64,000 nucleotides of DNA from Lysinibacillus telephonicus (GTDB lineage: Bacteria; Bacillota; Bacilli; Bacillales_A; Planococcaceae), in the NCBI RefSeq assembly GCF_003966145.1, contig NZ_RXNR01000014.1:1-64000 (forward strand). Reading direction: 5' to 3'. Made by a program: the position numbers and the translations under genes. Below the pieces are notes generated by a model that was not told the DNA's origin, did not search any database, and saw nothing but the letters and a program-made list of their open reading frames with translations. This document shows, in pieces, positions 43,894 through 51,959 of the stretch. Position 1 is the stretch's first letter, and each line of letters opens with the position of its first letter.

Positions 43894-44889
43894 TTAATTA
43901 AATGTTGTTAATTCTTCTGAAACCGAATTTAAAAAATCTTTTTCAAATTTAATATAGTAAGCCCCATTTATCTGCGTATCTTTCATTCCATCGATTAATG
44001 ATACTAATTGAATCGATGGAAGTTCCATTTTATTCTCTACCAAATGATCAAATGGCATATTACCTTCTATCGTAGTAGTTAGTTCTTTTAATTGTGATTT
44101 TGGAAGTTCGTTTTTTGTTTTATGAATAACAGCACTAATGAGGTTGACTAGGTCTTCTTCACCCAAGCTTCTTTCCGTTGTAGCATCTACCATTAATGCC
44201 ACAACCTCTTCTCCATTTAAATGATGCGTCCCCTTTTCGAATTCAAATGCCACTTGAGATATAGCTCTTACTTGAATATCTTCTTGCAAGTCGTACTCTA
44301 TACCATTCATTAAATCTATCATTGATGAAAAGGTTTCTAAATCCATAACCGCATAATAATCAATTGTTAAATTAAATAGCTTAGACACTGTTGTTCTTAC
44401 ATTTTCAGCCCCTCCTGAACCGTAAACATAAGCATGGGTCAATTTATCATATAAAGTAGTTCCATCATTATCTAATATAGGAGCATAAGCATCTCGAGGG
44501 ATAGATACAACTTTCATCATTTTTTTATCTTTACTATAAGTAAATAAAAGGTTAATAGGTATTCTATTATTCTCATCTTTCACCGTAAATAATGCAGTAA
44601 AATCTTTGTCTTCTGGAGCTACTACTCCAATTGAATCCGTTCCGTTATTTTCGTTATTAATATTTCCTTGAAGGATTGAAGGAATAAAGAAAAATATACA
44701 CAAACCTACCGCTAACAAAGATACAGTCAGTGGAGCGAATTTTTTTGAAATAGATATAAGAGATTTCTTTTGTGTATGTTCATTATCCATTTTAATTTGT
44801 TCAAACACTTTATTACGGTCTTCTTTCGTAAATCTTAATTCTTGATCAGACACATTATTAAAGTTATATTTTATTCGTTTATCTTCCAT
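43894..44889 (-). CDS. Anti-sigma-type membrane protein with a degenerate LCP (LytR-CpsA-Psr) domain
   Basis: The 331-residue protein has an N-terminal cytoplasmic part (1-50, DQELRFTKEDRNKVFEQI), one membrane helix (52-70) and an extracytoplasmic LCP domain with SIPRDAY (129-135), then YDKLTHAYVYGSGGAENVRTTV and IDYYAVMDLETFSSMID. LCP enzymes attach wall polymers to peptidoglycan. Their conserved Arg-x-Arg...Asp-x-x-Arg-x-x-Arg-Gln motif after LNGxxALxY is missing here (LNGEEVVALMVDATTERS at 224-241), so catalysis is doubtful. The gene overlaps the ECF sigma gene by 11 bp with GGAGG inside it. This indicates an anti-sigma factor whose sensor is an inactive LCP domain. Confidence 0.8.
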   Translation of the reverse strand: MEDKRIKYNFNNVSDQELRFTKEDRNKVFEQIKMDNEHTQKKSLISISKKFAPLTVSLLAVGLCIFFFIPSILQGNINNENNGTDSIGVVAPEDKDFTALFTVKDENNRIPINLLFTYSKDKKMMKVVSIPRDAYAPILDNDGTTLYDKLTHAYVYGSGGAENVRTTVSKLFNLTIDYYAVMDLETFSSMIDLMNGIEYDLQEDIQVRAISQVAFEFEKGTHHLNGEEVVALMVDATTERSLGEEDLVNLISAVIHKTKNELPKSQLKELTTTIEGNMPFDHLVENKMELPSIQLVSLIDGMKDTQINGAYYIKFEKDFLNSVSEELTTFN

Positions 44890-45406
44890 TAAATTCAGCC
44901 TCCTTTATCATCGATTCTAATTTTTGCTTCGCTCTTCTTAATCGAGTTTTCACTGTATTAACTGGAATATCTAAAACGTCCGCAATCTCCTCTGTTTTTA
45001 ATGAATCATAGTAGTACAGATAAATTACTTCCCTATACATTTTCGGAAGAGAAAAGATATTATCTTTGATTTCTTCGTTAGTATATTTATCGATAACTGC
45101 TTTTTCTGTTGATGGTAGTATTGACCTTGTCGTTTCACTTAAAATACTTCTTACTTGTACCTTTTTGTAATTCCAACTTTTTAAATAATCTTTACATTCG
45201 TTAATTGTTATACGATAAAGCCATGTTTTTATTTGTGCATCAAATCGAAACGAATCCAAGTTTTTATAGCATTTGATAAAAGTATTTTGAACCATATCCT
45301 TAGCAATCCCTATATCTTTCACATATGAAAATGCCAATCTTACCAACTCGTCGCCATATTCAATCATTATCTTTTCTAATATGAAATCTTTTTCTTCTTT
45401 GTCCAA
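44879..45406 (-). CDS. ECF-type RNA polymerase sigma factor
   Basis: The 175-residue protein has region 2 (RLAFSYVKDIGIAKDMVQNTFIKCYKNLDSFR, then KTWLYRITINECKDYLKS) and region 4 (LPKMYREVIYLYYYDSLKTEEIADVLDIPVNTVKTRLRRAKQKL), the full ECF pair. The start is TTG after GGGAGGG. It is the first gene of an operon with the LCP-type membrane protein. An ECF-type promoter (TGAACC, 17 bp, CGTC) lies about 40 bp upstream, so it probably activates its own transcription. Confidence 0.93.
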   Translation of the reverse strand: MDKEEKDFILEKIMIEYGDELVRLAFSYVKDIGIAKDMVQNTFIKCYKNLDSFRFDAQIKTWLYRITINECKDYLKSWNYKKVQVRSILSETTRSILPSTEKAVIDKYTNEEIKDNIFSLPKMYREVIYLYYYDSLKTEEIADVLDIPVNTVKTRLRRAKQKLESMIKEAEFNGR

Positions 45407-45774
45407 TCTACTACCCTCCCTTTCAACCTATTTCAAATTCTGCTATTAGACGATTACCAAATAATATTCGGTTCAATTTTATAAAAAAATTAATAAGACT
45501 TCTTTTATATAGTAGATAAACACAACTCGAACCAAATATGCCAAGTTATTTATACGGATTTACATAAAATTACTTCACTTTCCAATTCTTCATAAAAAAA
45601 TATGTACAGAGCCACCAATCTGCTCGATGTGGGAAATTTCACTCTATAAATAACCTTTTTTCAGAAAACATCCTTTCGCAGTTAGTATATAATCGCTAAA
45701 TATTGAGAATAAATTATTTTTTATTTGTCTACTTTTTCTATTCTTCAATCGTTGTATAAATGAGGAGGAAAAAT
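45407..45774. other. Divergent promoter region of two sigma-factor operons
   Basis: The left part contains the ECF-type promoter for the minus-strand sigma gene. The right part must hold the promoter of the plus-strand sigma gene at 45775; a clear matching -35/-10 pair was not found there. No gene is supported. Confidence 0.45.
45449..45475 (-). promoter_or_regulatory. ECF-sigma promoter (autoregulatory)
   Basis: On the minus strand TGAACC (45475-45470) is followed after exactly 17 bp by CGTC (45452-45449). This matches the TGAAAC/TGAACC ... CGTC pattern of extracytoplasmic-function sigma promoters. It sits 43 bp upstream of the start of the sigma gene at 45406. Confidence 0.8.
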
Positions 45775-46293
45775 ATGAATCAAAAAGACACGTTCACCTC
45801 CTATCTAATTCAAATTGGAGAGGAAGTGTTTCTACTTTTACGCTCAAAAGGAGCATCAAAAGAAGATGCAGAAGACATTATTCAAAATACATTTTATAAA
45901 ATCTATTCAATGTTAACTGACCTAGACGAAAAAATAATTCGTCAATGGTTTTATCGGGTAGCTCTCAATGAGTTTATTGATTTAAAGAGGAAAAAGTTTC
46001 AGCATAATGCTCCACTTTCTGATGAAATCCAATCAAAATTAGCAAGTGGGAATGCCGACTTTGAACAACTTTTTAATCAAGATGAAATAATGTATTTGTT
46101 GAAAAATGTAAAAAAAGAATATAGGGAGATTTTTGTTTTGAAATATTATTACGAATTTTCTTACGAGGAAATCTCACAATTACTTCATTTACATATGGAT
46201 AATGTTAAGCAAAAGCTATACCGCGCAAGAAAAACAATTCGTACAGAAGTTGGAGGGATTAAAGCATGGATCCATCGATTCAAAATGCATTAA
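45775..46293 (+). CDS. ECF-type RNA polymerase sigma factor (SigM/YhdM-like pair)
   Basis: The start is set at ATG 45775 (MNQKDTFTSYL), with AGGAGGAAAAAT just upstream. The 172-residue protein has ECF region 2 (EDAEDIIQNTFYKIYSML, then RQWFYRVALNEFIDLKRK) and region 4 (KKEYREIFVLKYYYEFSYEEISQLLHLHMDNVKQKLYRARKTI). Its 3' end overlaps the anti-sigma gene by 28 bp, so it is held in check by that protein. It is divergent from the other ECF pair. Confidence 0.92.
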   Translation: MNQKDTFTSYLIQIGEEVFLLLRSKGASKEDAEDIIQNTFYKIYSMLTDLDEKIIRQWFYRVALNEFIDLKRKKFQHNAPLSDEIQSKLASGNADFEQLFNQDEIMYLLKNVKKEYREIFVLKYYYEFSYEEISQLLHLHMDNVKQKLYRARKTIRTEVGGIKAWIHRFKMH

Positions 46294-47177
46294 AAAAAGC
46301 AAAAAGAAAACAATGGATTATAATTACGCTAATTTCGATGGTCGTTTGTGTTATCTTATTATTTACATTTAATCGACTCGGAAACTATTTGTCTGCCCAA
46401 AATACAGCTCGATTACATGACAGTCTCTTTTTACAACACGCTATTTCTCAACCTAATGTAACCATTGACTCCCAAGTAACGGCTAATTCATCAATGTTTG
46501 GCGGCAATATTATTACAAACCGATCAAAAAATATAAATGGTTATCTAGTTCCTTGGAGTACTTTAACTAGCTCTTATTCGTGGTTTGGAGTTGATATTGA
46601 CCACAACGAATTAATCCCTGGAATTCAATTAAATGGCACCAATAGTTATGAATACGATAAACAAACGAAGCAAAAAGTTGCAACCTTTTATCATCCGGCA
46701 ATCGAACAATATTATGACGGGGTTCAAAATGAACTCGAGGAAGTTATTCAAATGAATAATTACGTCGCTGAGGTGGCTATCTCATTCAAAGAGCCGTTAA
46801 CAATCAAACAAATTCGACAAAACATACCTGAAAATTTAAATATAGCTTGGCTTTATATGACGTCAGAAATTGTAGATGAAGATTCTGGGCCATCGAGTTT
46901 ACCGGTTTACGGTTATTCAGATCCTGACCTTTCAAAAGAGGCATTCGCTGAATTTATCAATAATCTAAAACAATATGACAATAATCAATCAATCGAGGAA
47001 ATCCAAAAATATATTGAAGAAAACGAAAACAAACCGTTTAACGAAGTTACAGTACTAGGTGTTATGGTAACAGGCCGTACTGAAAACTTTAAAGAACTGG
47101 TAGGGAAAGACTTTATTCGAGGAGCTTCAGTAGGAGTAACTGCACCAATTGTTCCGTATATTCAACCTATAAAATAG
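46266..47177 (+). CDS. Anti-sigma factor, Sigma_reg_N/C type (YhdL-like)
   Basis: The 303-residue protein has a short cytoplasmic N-terminus (MDPSIQNALKKAKRK), one membrane helix (about 17-36) and an extracytoplasmic part with the Sigma_reg_C-like region (near 165-295, AEVAISFKEPLTIKQIRQNIPENLNIAWLYM). This layout is that of YhdL, the anti-SigM factor of Bacillus subtilis. GGAGGG precedes the ATG. It should sequester the sigma factor encoded just upstream until an envelope signal releases it. Confidence 0.85.
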   Translation: MDPSIQNALKKAKRKQWIIITLISMVVCVILLFTFNRLGNYLSAQNTARLHDSLFLQHAISQPNVTIDSQVTANSSMFGGNIITNRSKNINGYLVPWSTLTSSYSWFGVDIDHNELIPGIQLNGTNSYEYDKQTKQKVATFYHPAIEQYYDGVQNELEEVIQMNNYVAEVAISFKEPLTIKQIRQNIPENLNIAWLYMTSEIVDEDSGPSSLPVYGYSDPDLSKEAFAEFINNLKQYDNNQSIEEIQKYIEENENKPFNEVTVLGVMVTGRTENFKELVGKDFIRGASVGVTAPIVPYIQPIK

Positions 47178-47436
47178 TAATTTGATATATATTGCAAATT
47201 GTAATTTGTTAAATATCTCAATCTAGGTATGATAGTTATAGTAATAGTGCCAACCCAGATTAGGATTGGCACTAAACTATTTCTTATTCGCAGCGCACTT
47301 GGAAGAAAGTGCTTAAAAAAGCGGTAAAAGTTCGTAAATATTATATGAAATCACATAAAAACCACTAAAAAGTGAGTGAAAAGTGAGTGAAACCGCGTAA
47401 AAAATAGTATCGTATCATTAAATATTTTTGATTACA
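47178..47436. other. Intergenic region after the anti-sigma gene
   Basis: Besides the hairpin at 47246-47273, a short direct repeat of AAGTGAGTGAA is seen near 47370-47390. No gene is supported. Confidence 0.35.
47246..47273 (+). terminator. Hairpin after the YhdL-like gene
   Basis: AGTGCCAA (47246-47253) pairs with TTGGCACT (47266-47273). The following AAACTATTTCTT is only a moderate T-rich tract. Confidence 0.5.
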
Positions 47437-47695
47437 TTATTCATCCAACTTTTTAGAAGCAATCTCTAATTCTTTCTCTAAATATCTCTGAGGATCTCCC
47501 CATTGATATTTTTCCAAAAAAGTCTTTCCCAAATGTATTAACAATTAACTGCAAATCAATGATGAGTTTTCTTAGTTCTATTCTCTCTTTGTCACTTAAA
47601 TTTCCTTTATACGATTCCTGCCCCAGCCTATACAATAAGTTCATAGAATTCCAATTAAATTCCGTAAAATTCCTTGGAAATTCGACTATTGACAT
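47437..47695 (-). pseudogene. Small helical protein gene with a homopolymer frameshift
   Basis: The frame from ATG 47695 encodes an all-helical, unrecognised protein (NLSDKERIELRKLIIDLQL) and turns into low-quality residues after a T6 run (A6 on the plus strand, 47516-47521). If one T is removed, reading continues as ...FLEKYQWGDPQRYLEKELEI ASKKLDE to TAA at 47437-47439, a far more protein-like end. So the gene is probably shifted by +1 base, or the base call is wrong. It starts 3 bp after the decayed gene at 47699, as if in one operon. Confidence 0.6.
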
Positions 47696-47698
47696 TGA

Positions 47699-47935
47699 TT
47701 AGTATGAACGGTTCTTTTCAAACTCTAATGCCAAACTATAAAGAGTTTGAGGTTTAATATCATTTAAGTTTCGATTATCCAAAGTCATTGCAGCTCGATA
47801 ATAAGTTGCAATTTACTCTTTATATATTTCTCTCTGCTATTTTTCAATCAATTGATGTTGTTCAAACACGATATATCCTATTGAAATAATACAGATTATA
47901 GATATAAGAATAAAATACTTAATGAATTTTTCCAT
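47699..47935 (-). pseudogene. Single-pass membrane protein gene with two in-frame nonsense codons
   Basis: From ATG 47935 the frame gives a 32-residue start with one membrane helix (YFILISIICIISIGYIVFEQ), then TAG, 7 codons, TAA, and 37 more protein-like residues (IATYYRAAMTLDNRNLND...) to a final TAA at 47699-47701. Both internal stops are one C-to-T change away from Gln codons (CAG, CAA), as expected for recent decay of a 78-residue protein. The protein family is not recognised. A weak ribosome site only. It is followed at once by the frameshifted gene at 47695. Confidence 0.6.
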
Positions 47936-48253
47936 AGTAAGGTTAACTCATCTTGAGAAGATATTTATCCTTATTTTACCTAACATGTTTTAAGATGATA
48001 ATGGTAATTAGTGCCGCTAGATATTAATCTATAAATGCATTTCTCTATATTACTTACCTACATACCTCCTTCTCAACAAAAAAAATAAGCGTTTGAGAAA
48101 ATTCTCCCTTTACTTTAACTAAACTCCCGTTGCTAAAAACAATCAAAATAAAAATATTTAAAAAAGTTTAAAAATTACACTGAATTTGATTTTAAAGCAT
48201 GTTACATTCAACCTGTATCATACAAATATGAATCAAGAAAGGAAGAAGAAATT
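47936..48253. other. Intergenic region upstream of the GyrI-like gene
   Basis: AT-rich, without supported genes. The right end should carry the promoter of the GyrI-like gene. Nothing else was recognised. Confidence 0.35.
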
Positions 48254-48706
48254 ATGAATTTTAAAATTGAAACAATTCCGAACTATCGTGTTGCTTATAT
48301 GCGACGAGTCGGCCCGTATGGGAATGGAAACATTGAAGTGTGGGAGAATTTTAAAAAATGGGCTAAGGAGAAAAACCTTCTTAAATCAAATACTATACTA
48401 CTTGCAGTTCAGCAGGATAACCCTGAAACAACACTACCTGAAAATTGTAGATTTGACGCATGTATTGTGATATCTGAGGATTATCAAATAGATGATTCAA
48501 TCAGCGAGAATGAACTTCCTGGTGGAAAATACATGATATATGAAGTAAAACATACAAGAGAAGATATTCAAAATGCATATTCTAGTATTTTTCCATCTAT
48601 ACAAAAAAGCGGATATCAAATAGAAAATAAACCAATTTTCGAAAGATACATTGGTGATATGAGTAATAATCATTATTGCGAAATATGTATACCTATAAAA
48701 CAATAA
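48254..48706 (+). CDS. GyrI-like small-molecule-binding domain protein
   Basis: The 150-residue protein is a stand-alone GyrI/AraC-effector-binding domain: FKIETIPNYRVAYMRRVGPYGNGNIEVWENFKKWAKEKNLL at the N-terminus and FDACIVISEDYQIDDSI, GGKYMIYEVKHTREDIQNAY further on. This is the repeat SHS2 layout of SbmC/GyrI and Rob/BmrR effector domains. Such proteins bind lipophilic drugs or protect gyrase. AAAGGAAGAAG precedes the ATG. It is isolated with its own terminator. Exact ligand unknown. Confidence 0.82.
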   Translation: MNFKIETIPNYRVAYMRRVGPYGNGNIEVWENFKKWAKEKNLLKSNTILLAVQQDNPETTLPENCRFDACIVISEDYQIDDSISENELPGGKYMIYEVKHTREDIQNAYSSIFPSIQKSGYQIENKPIFERYIGDMSNNHYCEICIPIKQ

Positions 48707-48740
48707 TAATAATAATATTGTTTTATATAACATTGGAAAA

Positions 48741-48794
48741 ATAAGAGAAGAAAAGTTAGTTATTATTATATTTAACTTCTTGTTCTTCTCTTAT
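48741..48794. terminator. Long hairpin after the GyrI-like gene
   Basis: ATAAGAGAAGAA and TTCTTCTCTTAT form the base; inside, AAGTTA/TAACTT extend the stem. It ends the GyrI-like gene on the plus strand. Confidence 0.6.
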
Positions 48795-48978
48795 AAACTT
48801 TCCTCTTTAGACGGTTGAGAACTATTAGCTGTTTTGTTGAATAACAAAAAATTATTATATTAACAATAGTTTACCTTAGAATTTAAGAAATTAATTAAAG
48901 AACTGAAATTTCCCCATGCTTTCCCAAACATATTTTTATTTGTAAGGTTTAGTTGCCACGAGACAACCGATAGTTTCC

Positions 48979-49728
48979 TTACCCAAACTGGCGTTTAAAT
49001 GCTTTACTGGCGAAAAAGTAAACGATAATCATGATGCCGACGCACCAGGAGAGCGCGATCCAGATATCTTTACCAATAGCCCCTTCATATAATAGGGCAC
49101 GAATAGCATTCACGATTGAAGTTACGGGCTGGTTCTCAGCAAACAGACGGACAATTTTAGGCATGGTTTCAGTAGGGACAAAAGCCGAACTGATAAATGG
49201 TAGGAAAATCAGCGGGTACGAGTAGGCTGTCGCTCCTTCCATAGACTTCGCTGTCAATCCTGGAATGACCGCTAACCATGTCAGCGCCAGTGTAAACAGA
49301 CCGATTATCCCAACTACCGCGAACCAATCCAGGAGATTAGCGCTGGAACGGAAGCCCATCAATAACGCGACCAGGAACACCAGCATGAGAGTCAGCGCAT
49401 TGGAGACAAGCGATGTCAATACGTGAGCCCATAATACCGATGAGCGCTTGATTGGCATGGTAAACAATCGTGCCATCAGCCCACTATTTACATCTGTAAA
49501 CAGCCGTACGGAAGTGTAAGCGACGCCGGATGCGATAGTAATCAGCAAAATTCCTGGCAATAAATAATTGACGTAGTTGTCCGTGCCTGTATCTATGGCG
49601 CCTCCAAATACATAAACAAACAACAACATCATCATAATCGGCGTAATTGCCACCGTGATAATTGTATCCGGGCTGCGCATTATGTTACGTATTAAACGCC
49701 CCAATAATACCCCTGTTTCGCTTTTCAT
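48979..49728 (-). CDS. ABC-2 type permease (DrrB-like)
   Basis: The 249-residue protein has six membrane helices of the ABC-2 exporter family: RNIMRSPDTIITVAITPIMMMLLFVYVFGGAID at the N-terminus, DWFAVVGIIGLFTLALTWLAVIPGLTAKS in the middle, and a C-terminal PVTSIVNAIRALLYEGAIGKDIWIALSW segment, as in DrrB-type daunorubicin exporters. The ATG follows the TAA of the ATPase gene with no gap (AGGAGGAAATATAA), so they are translationally coupled. The block is clearly richer in G+C than its surroundings, suggesting acquisition by transfer. Confidence 0.9.
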   Translation of the reverse strand: MKSETGVLLGRLIRNIMRSPDTIITVAITPIMMMLLFVYVFGGAIDTGTDNYVNYLLPGILLITIASGVAYTSVRLFTDVNSGLMARLFTMPIKRSSVLWAHVLTSLVSNALTLMLVFLVALLMGFRSSANLLDWFAVVGIIGLFTLALTWLAVIPGLTAKSMEGATAYSYPLIFLPFISSAFVPTETMPKIVRLFAENQPVTSIVNAIRALLYEGAIGKDIWIALSWCVGIMIIVYFFASKAFKRQFG

Positions 49729-50490
49729 TTATATTTCCTCCTTTTTGCAGATAATCGCAAGGAAAATATCCTCCAATGTCGGCTGCTTCTCGATGTATTC
49801 CACTTTTGCTGGTGGGAACATCTTTTTAAGTTCGGTAAGTGTACCGCTCGTAATAATTTTTCCATCGTGTAGGATGGCGATACGGTCTGCAAGTTGTTCA
49901 ACTTCCTCCAGGTACTGGGTCGTCAGCAAAATGGTCGTACCATCACCGGCAAGCTCCTTGACGGTATCCCAGACTTCAATCCGTGCTTCGGGGTCAAGCC
50001 CTGTCGTCGGTTCATCGAGAAAAATGACTGCTGGTGTCCCTATCAGGCTCATGGTGATGTCAAGCCGGCGCTTCATCCCACCGGAATACTGGTCCGCTCG
50101 GCGGTTGGCCGCATCGGTCAGACTGAATTTAGCTAGCAGATCATCGGCAACTTGAGCAGGATTGGAAACTCCTCGCAACTTGGCGATCATTATCAGATTT
50201 TCTCGCCCGGTTAGCATGCCGTCTAAAGCTGCGAACTGCCCTGTCAGGCTGATGCTTTGTCGAACATAATCCGGTTGACGCTGGACATCAAAGTCGAAAA
50301 TATTTATTTCACCGTCATCAAGCTTCATTAGCGTCGAGAGGATATTGACCATCGTCGTTTTACCCGCTCCATTTGAGCCCAGCAGTGCGAAAATTTCGCC
50401 ACGTCGAACTTCAAATTCCACCCCCTTTAAGACTTCCTTGTCTTTAAAGGATTTTTTTAACCCTTTTACAGAAATCACTGCATTTCTCAT
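49729..50490 (-). CDS. ABC transporter ATP-binding protein (DrrA-like)
   Basis: The 253-residue ATPase has Walker A GSNGAGKTT, signature YSGGMKRRLDITMSLIG and Walker [29 protein letters not shown] and ATQYLEEVEQLADRIAILHDGK are typical of DrrA-type drug-export ATPases. AAGGAGGAAAA precedes the ATG. It pairs with the ABC-2 permease downstream and lies after a DUF1048 gene and a PadR gene, a set common in Firmicutes and linked to export of drugs or toxic peptides. Codon use is GC-richer than in flanking genes. Confidence 0.93.
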   Translation of the reverse strand: MRNAVISVKGLKKSFKDKEVLKGVEFEVRRGEIFALLGSNGAGKTTMVNILSTLMKLDDGEINIFDFDVQRQPDYVRQSISLTGQFAALDGMLTGRENLIMIAKLRGVSNPAQVADDLLAKFSLTDAANRRADQYSGGMKRRLDITMSLIGTPAVIFLDEPTTGLDPEARIEVWDTVKELAGDGTTILLTTQYLEEVEQLADRIAILHDGKIITSGTLTELKKMFPPAKVEYIEKQPTLEDIFLAIICKKEEI

Positions 50491-50568
50491 ATTTTTTCCT
50501 CCTTATAATTAGTGCCTTGCTTAGCGGAGCTAGATTCCCTACCTATCTACTTAGCATCACTGATAACT

Positions 50569-50584
50569 AGTATTACTTACTACC
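50569..50584 (-). promoter_or_regulatory. AGTATTACTTACTACC motif, copy 1 (ATPase promoter)
   Basis: This 16-nt motif recurs at 51434, 51494 and 51583 with at most three changes. This copy lies in the gap between the DUF1048 and ATPase genes, about 80 bp upstream of the ATPase start. It is a likely PadR site that would give the ATPase-permease pair its own regulated promoter. Confidence 0.5.
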
Positions 50585-50663
50585 AGGTTGAAAAAAGTAA
50601 CTGAATAGAGAAGGTGGCAATTCACATTTGTAACATCTATTCAGTCGGTATGATCTATAGAAA

Positions 50664-51005
50664 TTATTTTTTTCCTAATCGGTTCTTGATACTCTCGTTC
50701 AAATCTTCACGATACTTAGCGACATATGTTTTAGCATTTGCTACTAGTTCATCGGCAAAGGATGCCACGTCGTCACCAGTGATTTCCAGCACTTTTCTGC
50801 CATCTGCAGCACCGGCTTCGAACAACTCGATTAATTCATATTGAATTTTAAGCATATCCATACCGTTGCCCGCTGCGAAATTCCACATGTAGTTTTGAAT
50901 TTTCTTAAATACAAACTGGTATTCCTCAGGCAAGTCTTCAACCCGCGCCATCATCATTTTGTACTCTTTTTTATCACCTATCATTTTTTTGAACATTTCC
51001 ATCAT
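50664..51005 (-). CDS. DUF1048 protein of a PadR-ABC exporter operon
   Basis: The 113-residue helical protein matches DUF1048 (opening MFKKMIGDKKEYKMMMARVEDLPEEYQFVFKKIQNYMWNF; C-terminal DVASFADELVANAKTYV). DUF1048 genes usually lie between a PadR regulator and a drug-exporter pair, exactly as here. Function is not established; a structural study I recall describes a small helical bundle. AAAGGAGGATAAA precedes the ATG. Confidence 0.9.
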   Translation of the reverse strand: MMEMFKKMIGDKKEYKMMMARVEDLPEEYQFVFKKIQNYMWNFAAGNGMDMLKIQYELIELFEAGAADGRKVLEITGDDVASFADELVANAKTYVAKYREDLNESIKNRLGKK

Positions 51006-51076
51006 TTTATTTATCCTCCTTTTTTATAAAGCTGAACAAGATTTTCTAAAAATATTGGATGGAATATCTTATGCAG

Positions 51077-51397
51077 CTACGTTGATTTCAAAATGTTGAT
51101 TTTTGAAGATACAAAATCCCATTTTTTCCAAAACAATTCAAGTTCTTGACGACCGGCCTCATTAAGTGAGTAAAACTTACGTGGTGGACCCATATCTGAC
51201 GGTTTCTTTTCTACGTTTACCAGCTTTTTCTTTTCTAGTCGAACGAGGATGGTGTAGACAGTCCCTTCCACGACTTCGGTAAACCCGAGCTGGTTTAGGC
51301 GCCGGGTAATCTCGTAGCCATAGGTTTCATGGCGGCTGATGATTTCCAGCACACAGCCTTCAAGCGAACCCTTTAGCATTTCAGTTAAATTTTCCAT
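51077..51397 (-). CDS. PadR-family regulator of the DrrAB-like operon
   Basis: The start is set at ATG 51397 (MENLTEMLKGSLEGCVLEI), with GGGGAGGAAC upstream; an earlier frame start at 51451 overlaps the operator motif. The 106-residue PadR protein has the winged helix with YGYEITRRLNQLGFTEVVEGTVYTILVRLEKKKLVNVEKK and a C-terminal helix (LFWKKWDFV). It should repress the DUF1048-ATPase-permease genes. Three copies of a 16-nt motif lie upstream of it. Confidence 0.9.
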   Translation of the reverse strand: MENLTEMLKGSLEGCVLEIISRHETYGYEITRRLNQLGFTEVVEGTVYTILVRLEKKKLVNVEKKPSDMGPPRKFYSLNEAGRQELELFWKKWDFVSSKINILKST

Positions 51398-51433
51398 GTT
51401 CAGTTCCTCCCCTATTCTGTCTGACTTATATTC

Positions 51434-51598
51434 AGTATTACTTAGTACCAAAGAAAATTTTAACTTAATAGCATTTGGGTAAACATGCTATTAAGTATTG
51501 CTTATTACAAGTATATTGCATTTAGTAGTAGAGGTGTCATTTATTTTAATTGCAACCTGTTATTATATATCATCTGTATTCAGTATTACTTACTACAG
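51434..51598 (-). promoter_or_regulatory. Three further copies of the AGTATTRCTTAnTACM motif
   Basis: Copies lie at 51434-51449 (AGTATTACTTAGTACC), 51494-51509 (AGTATTGCTTATTACA) and 51583-51598 (AGTATTACTTACTACA), all in the same orientation. They sit upstream of the PadR gene, the first one just before its ribosome site. Together with the copy at 50569 they define a small regulon for this exporter. Confidence 0.55.
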
Positions 51599-51671
51599 GT
51601 ATATAGTAACACGTAGTAGATAGACTGTCAACTGGATTTCTAAAAATTTTTAAGTAGCTATGCCCATTGGA

Positions 51672-51800
51672 TGAGAAACACTTTTATTAAATTAATCACC
51701 CTAATTATATTTAATTCAGTTTGTTCCAATTTAGTTACAACAATTCTTATTAAAGGTAACTGAACGGATAAATAAAGAAAGATTGTAATTTCTCCTCTGA
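51672..51800 (-). repeat. Relic of the 5' region of the secreted-paralogue family
   Basis: This stretch resembles 38525-38640, the promoter, ribosome site and first codons of the secreted paralogue at 38014. Shared blocks include AGAAACACTTTT, AATT-ATCACCCTAA-TTATATTT, CAGTTTGTTCCAATT-AGTTA and a following A-rich hairpin-like end, with small gaps. The start region has a single-base loss relative to the paralogue and the frame stops after about 10 codons. It is a decayed fragment of a third copy or of the gene junction itself. Confidence 0.5.
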
Positions 51801-51809
51801 AATTGCGCA

Positions 51810-51959
51810 CTTTTACGGAATAACCAGAACATAATTCGAATCCTAAAATCAATTAGTTTTAAGCTTTACTACTGTGTTCGAGCCAAACCCTATAGGCATC
51901 ATAAATCTCCAGTATCATCATTTGTGTAGAAACCCTATACCTCTATTCCTCTTTTGCTA
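51810..51959. other. Intergenic region after the relic
   Basis: No supported gene. The kinase-like gene ends at 51960 with no clear hairpin seen after it. Confidence 0.3.

Noticed and set aside
47370-47392. Repeated AAGTGAGTGAA considered as a start of a CRISPR-like or iteron array
   Set aside because: Only two adjacent copies, no further units, and no associated genes.
51658-51852. 64-codon minus-strand frame
   Set aside because: No start context; it runs through the region that matches the promoter of the secreted paralogue at 38014, so it is better read as a relic of non-coding and 5' sequence.
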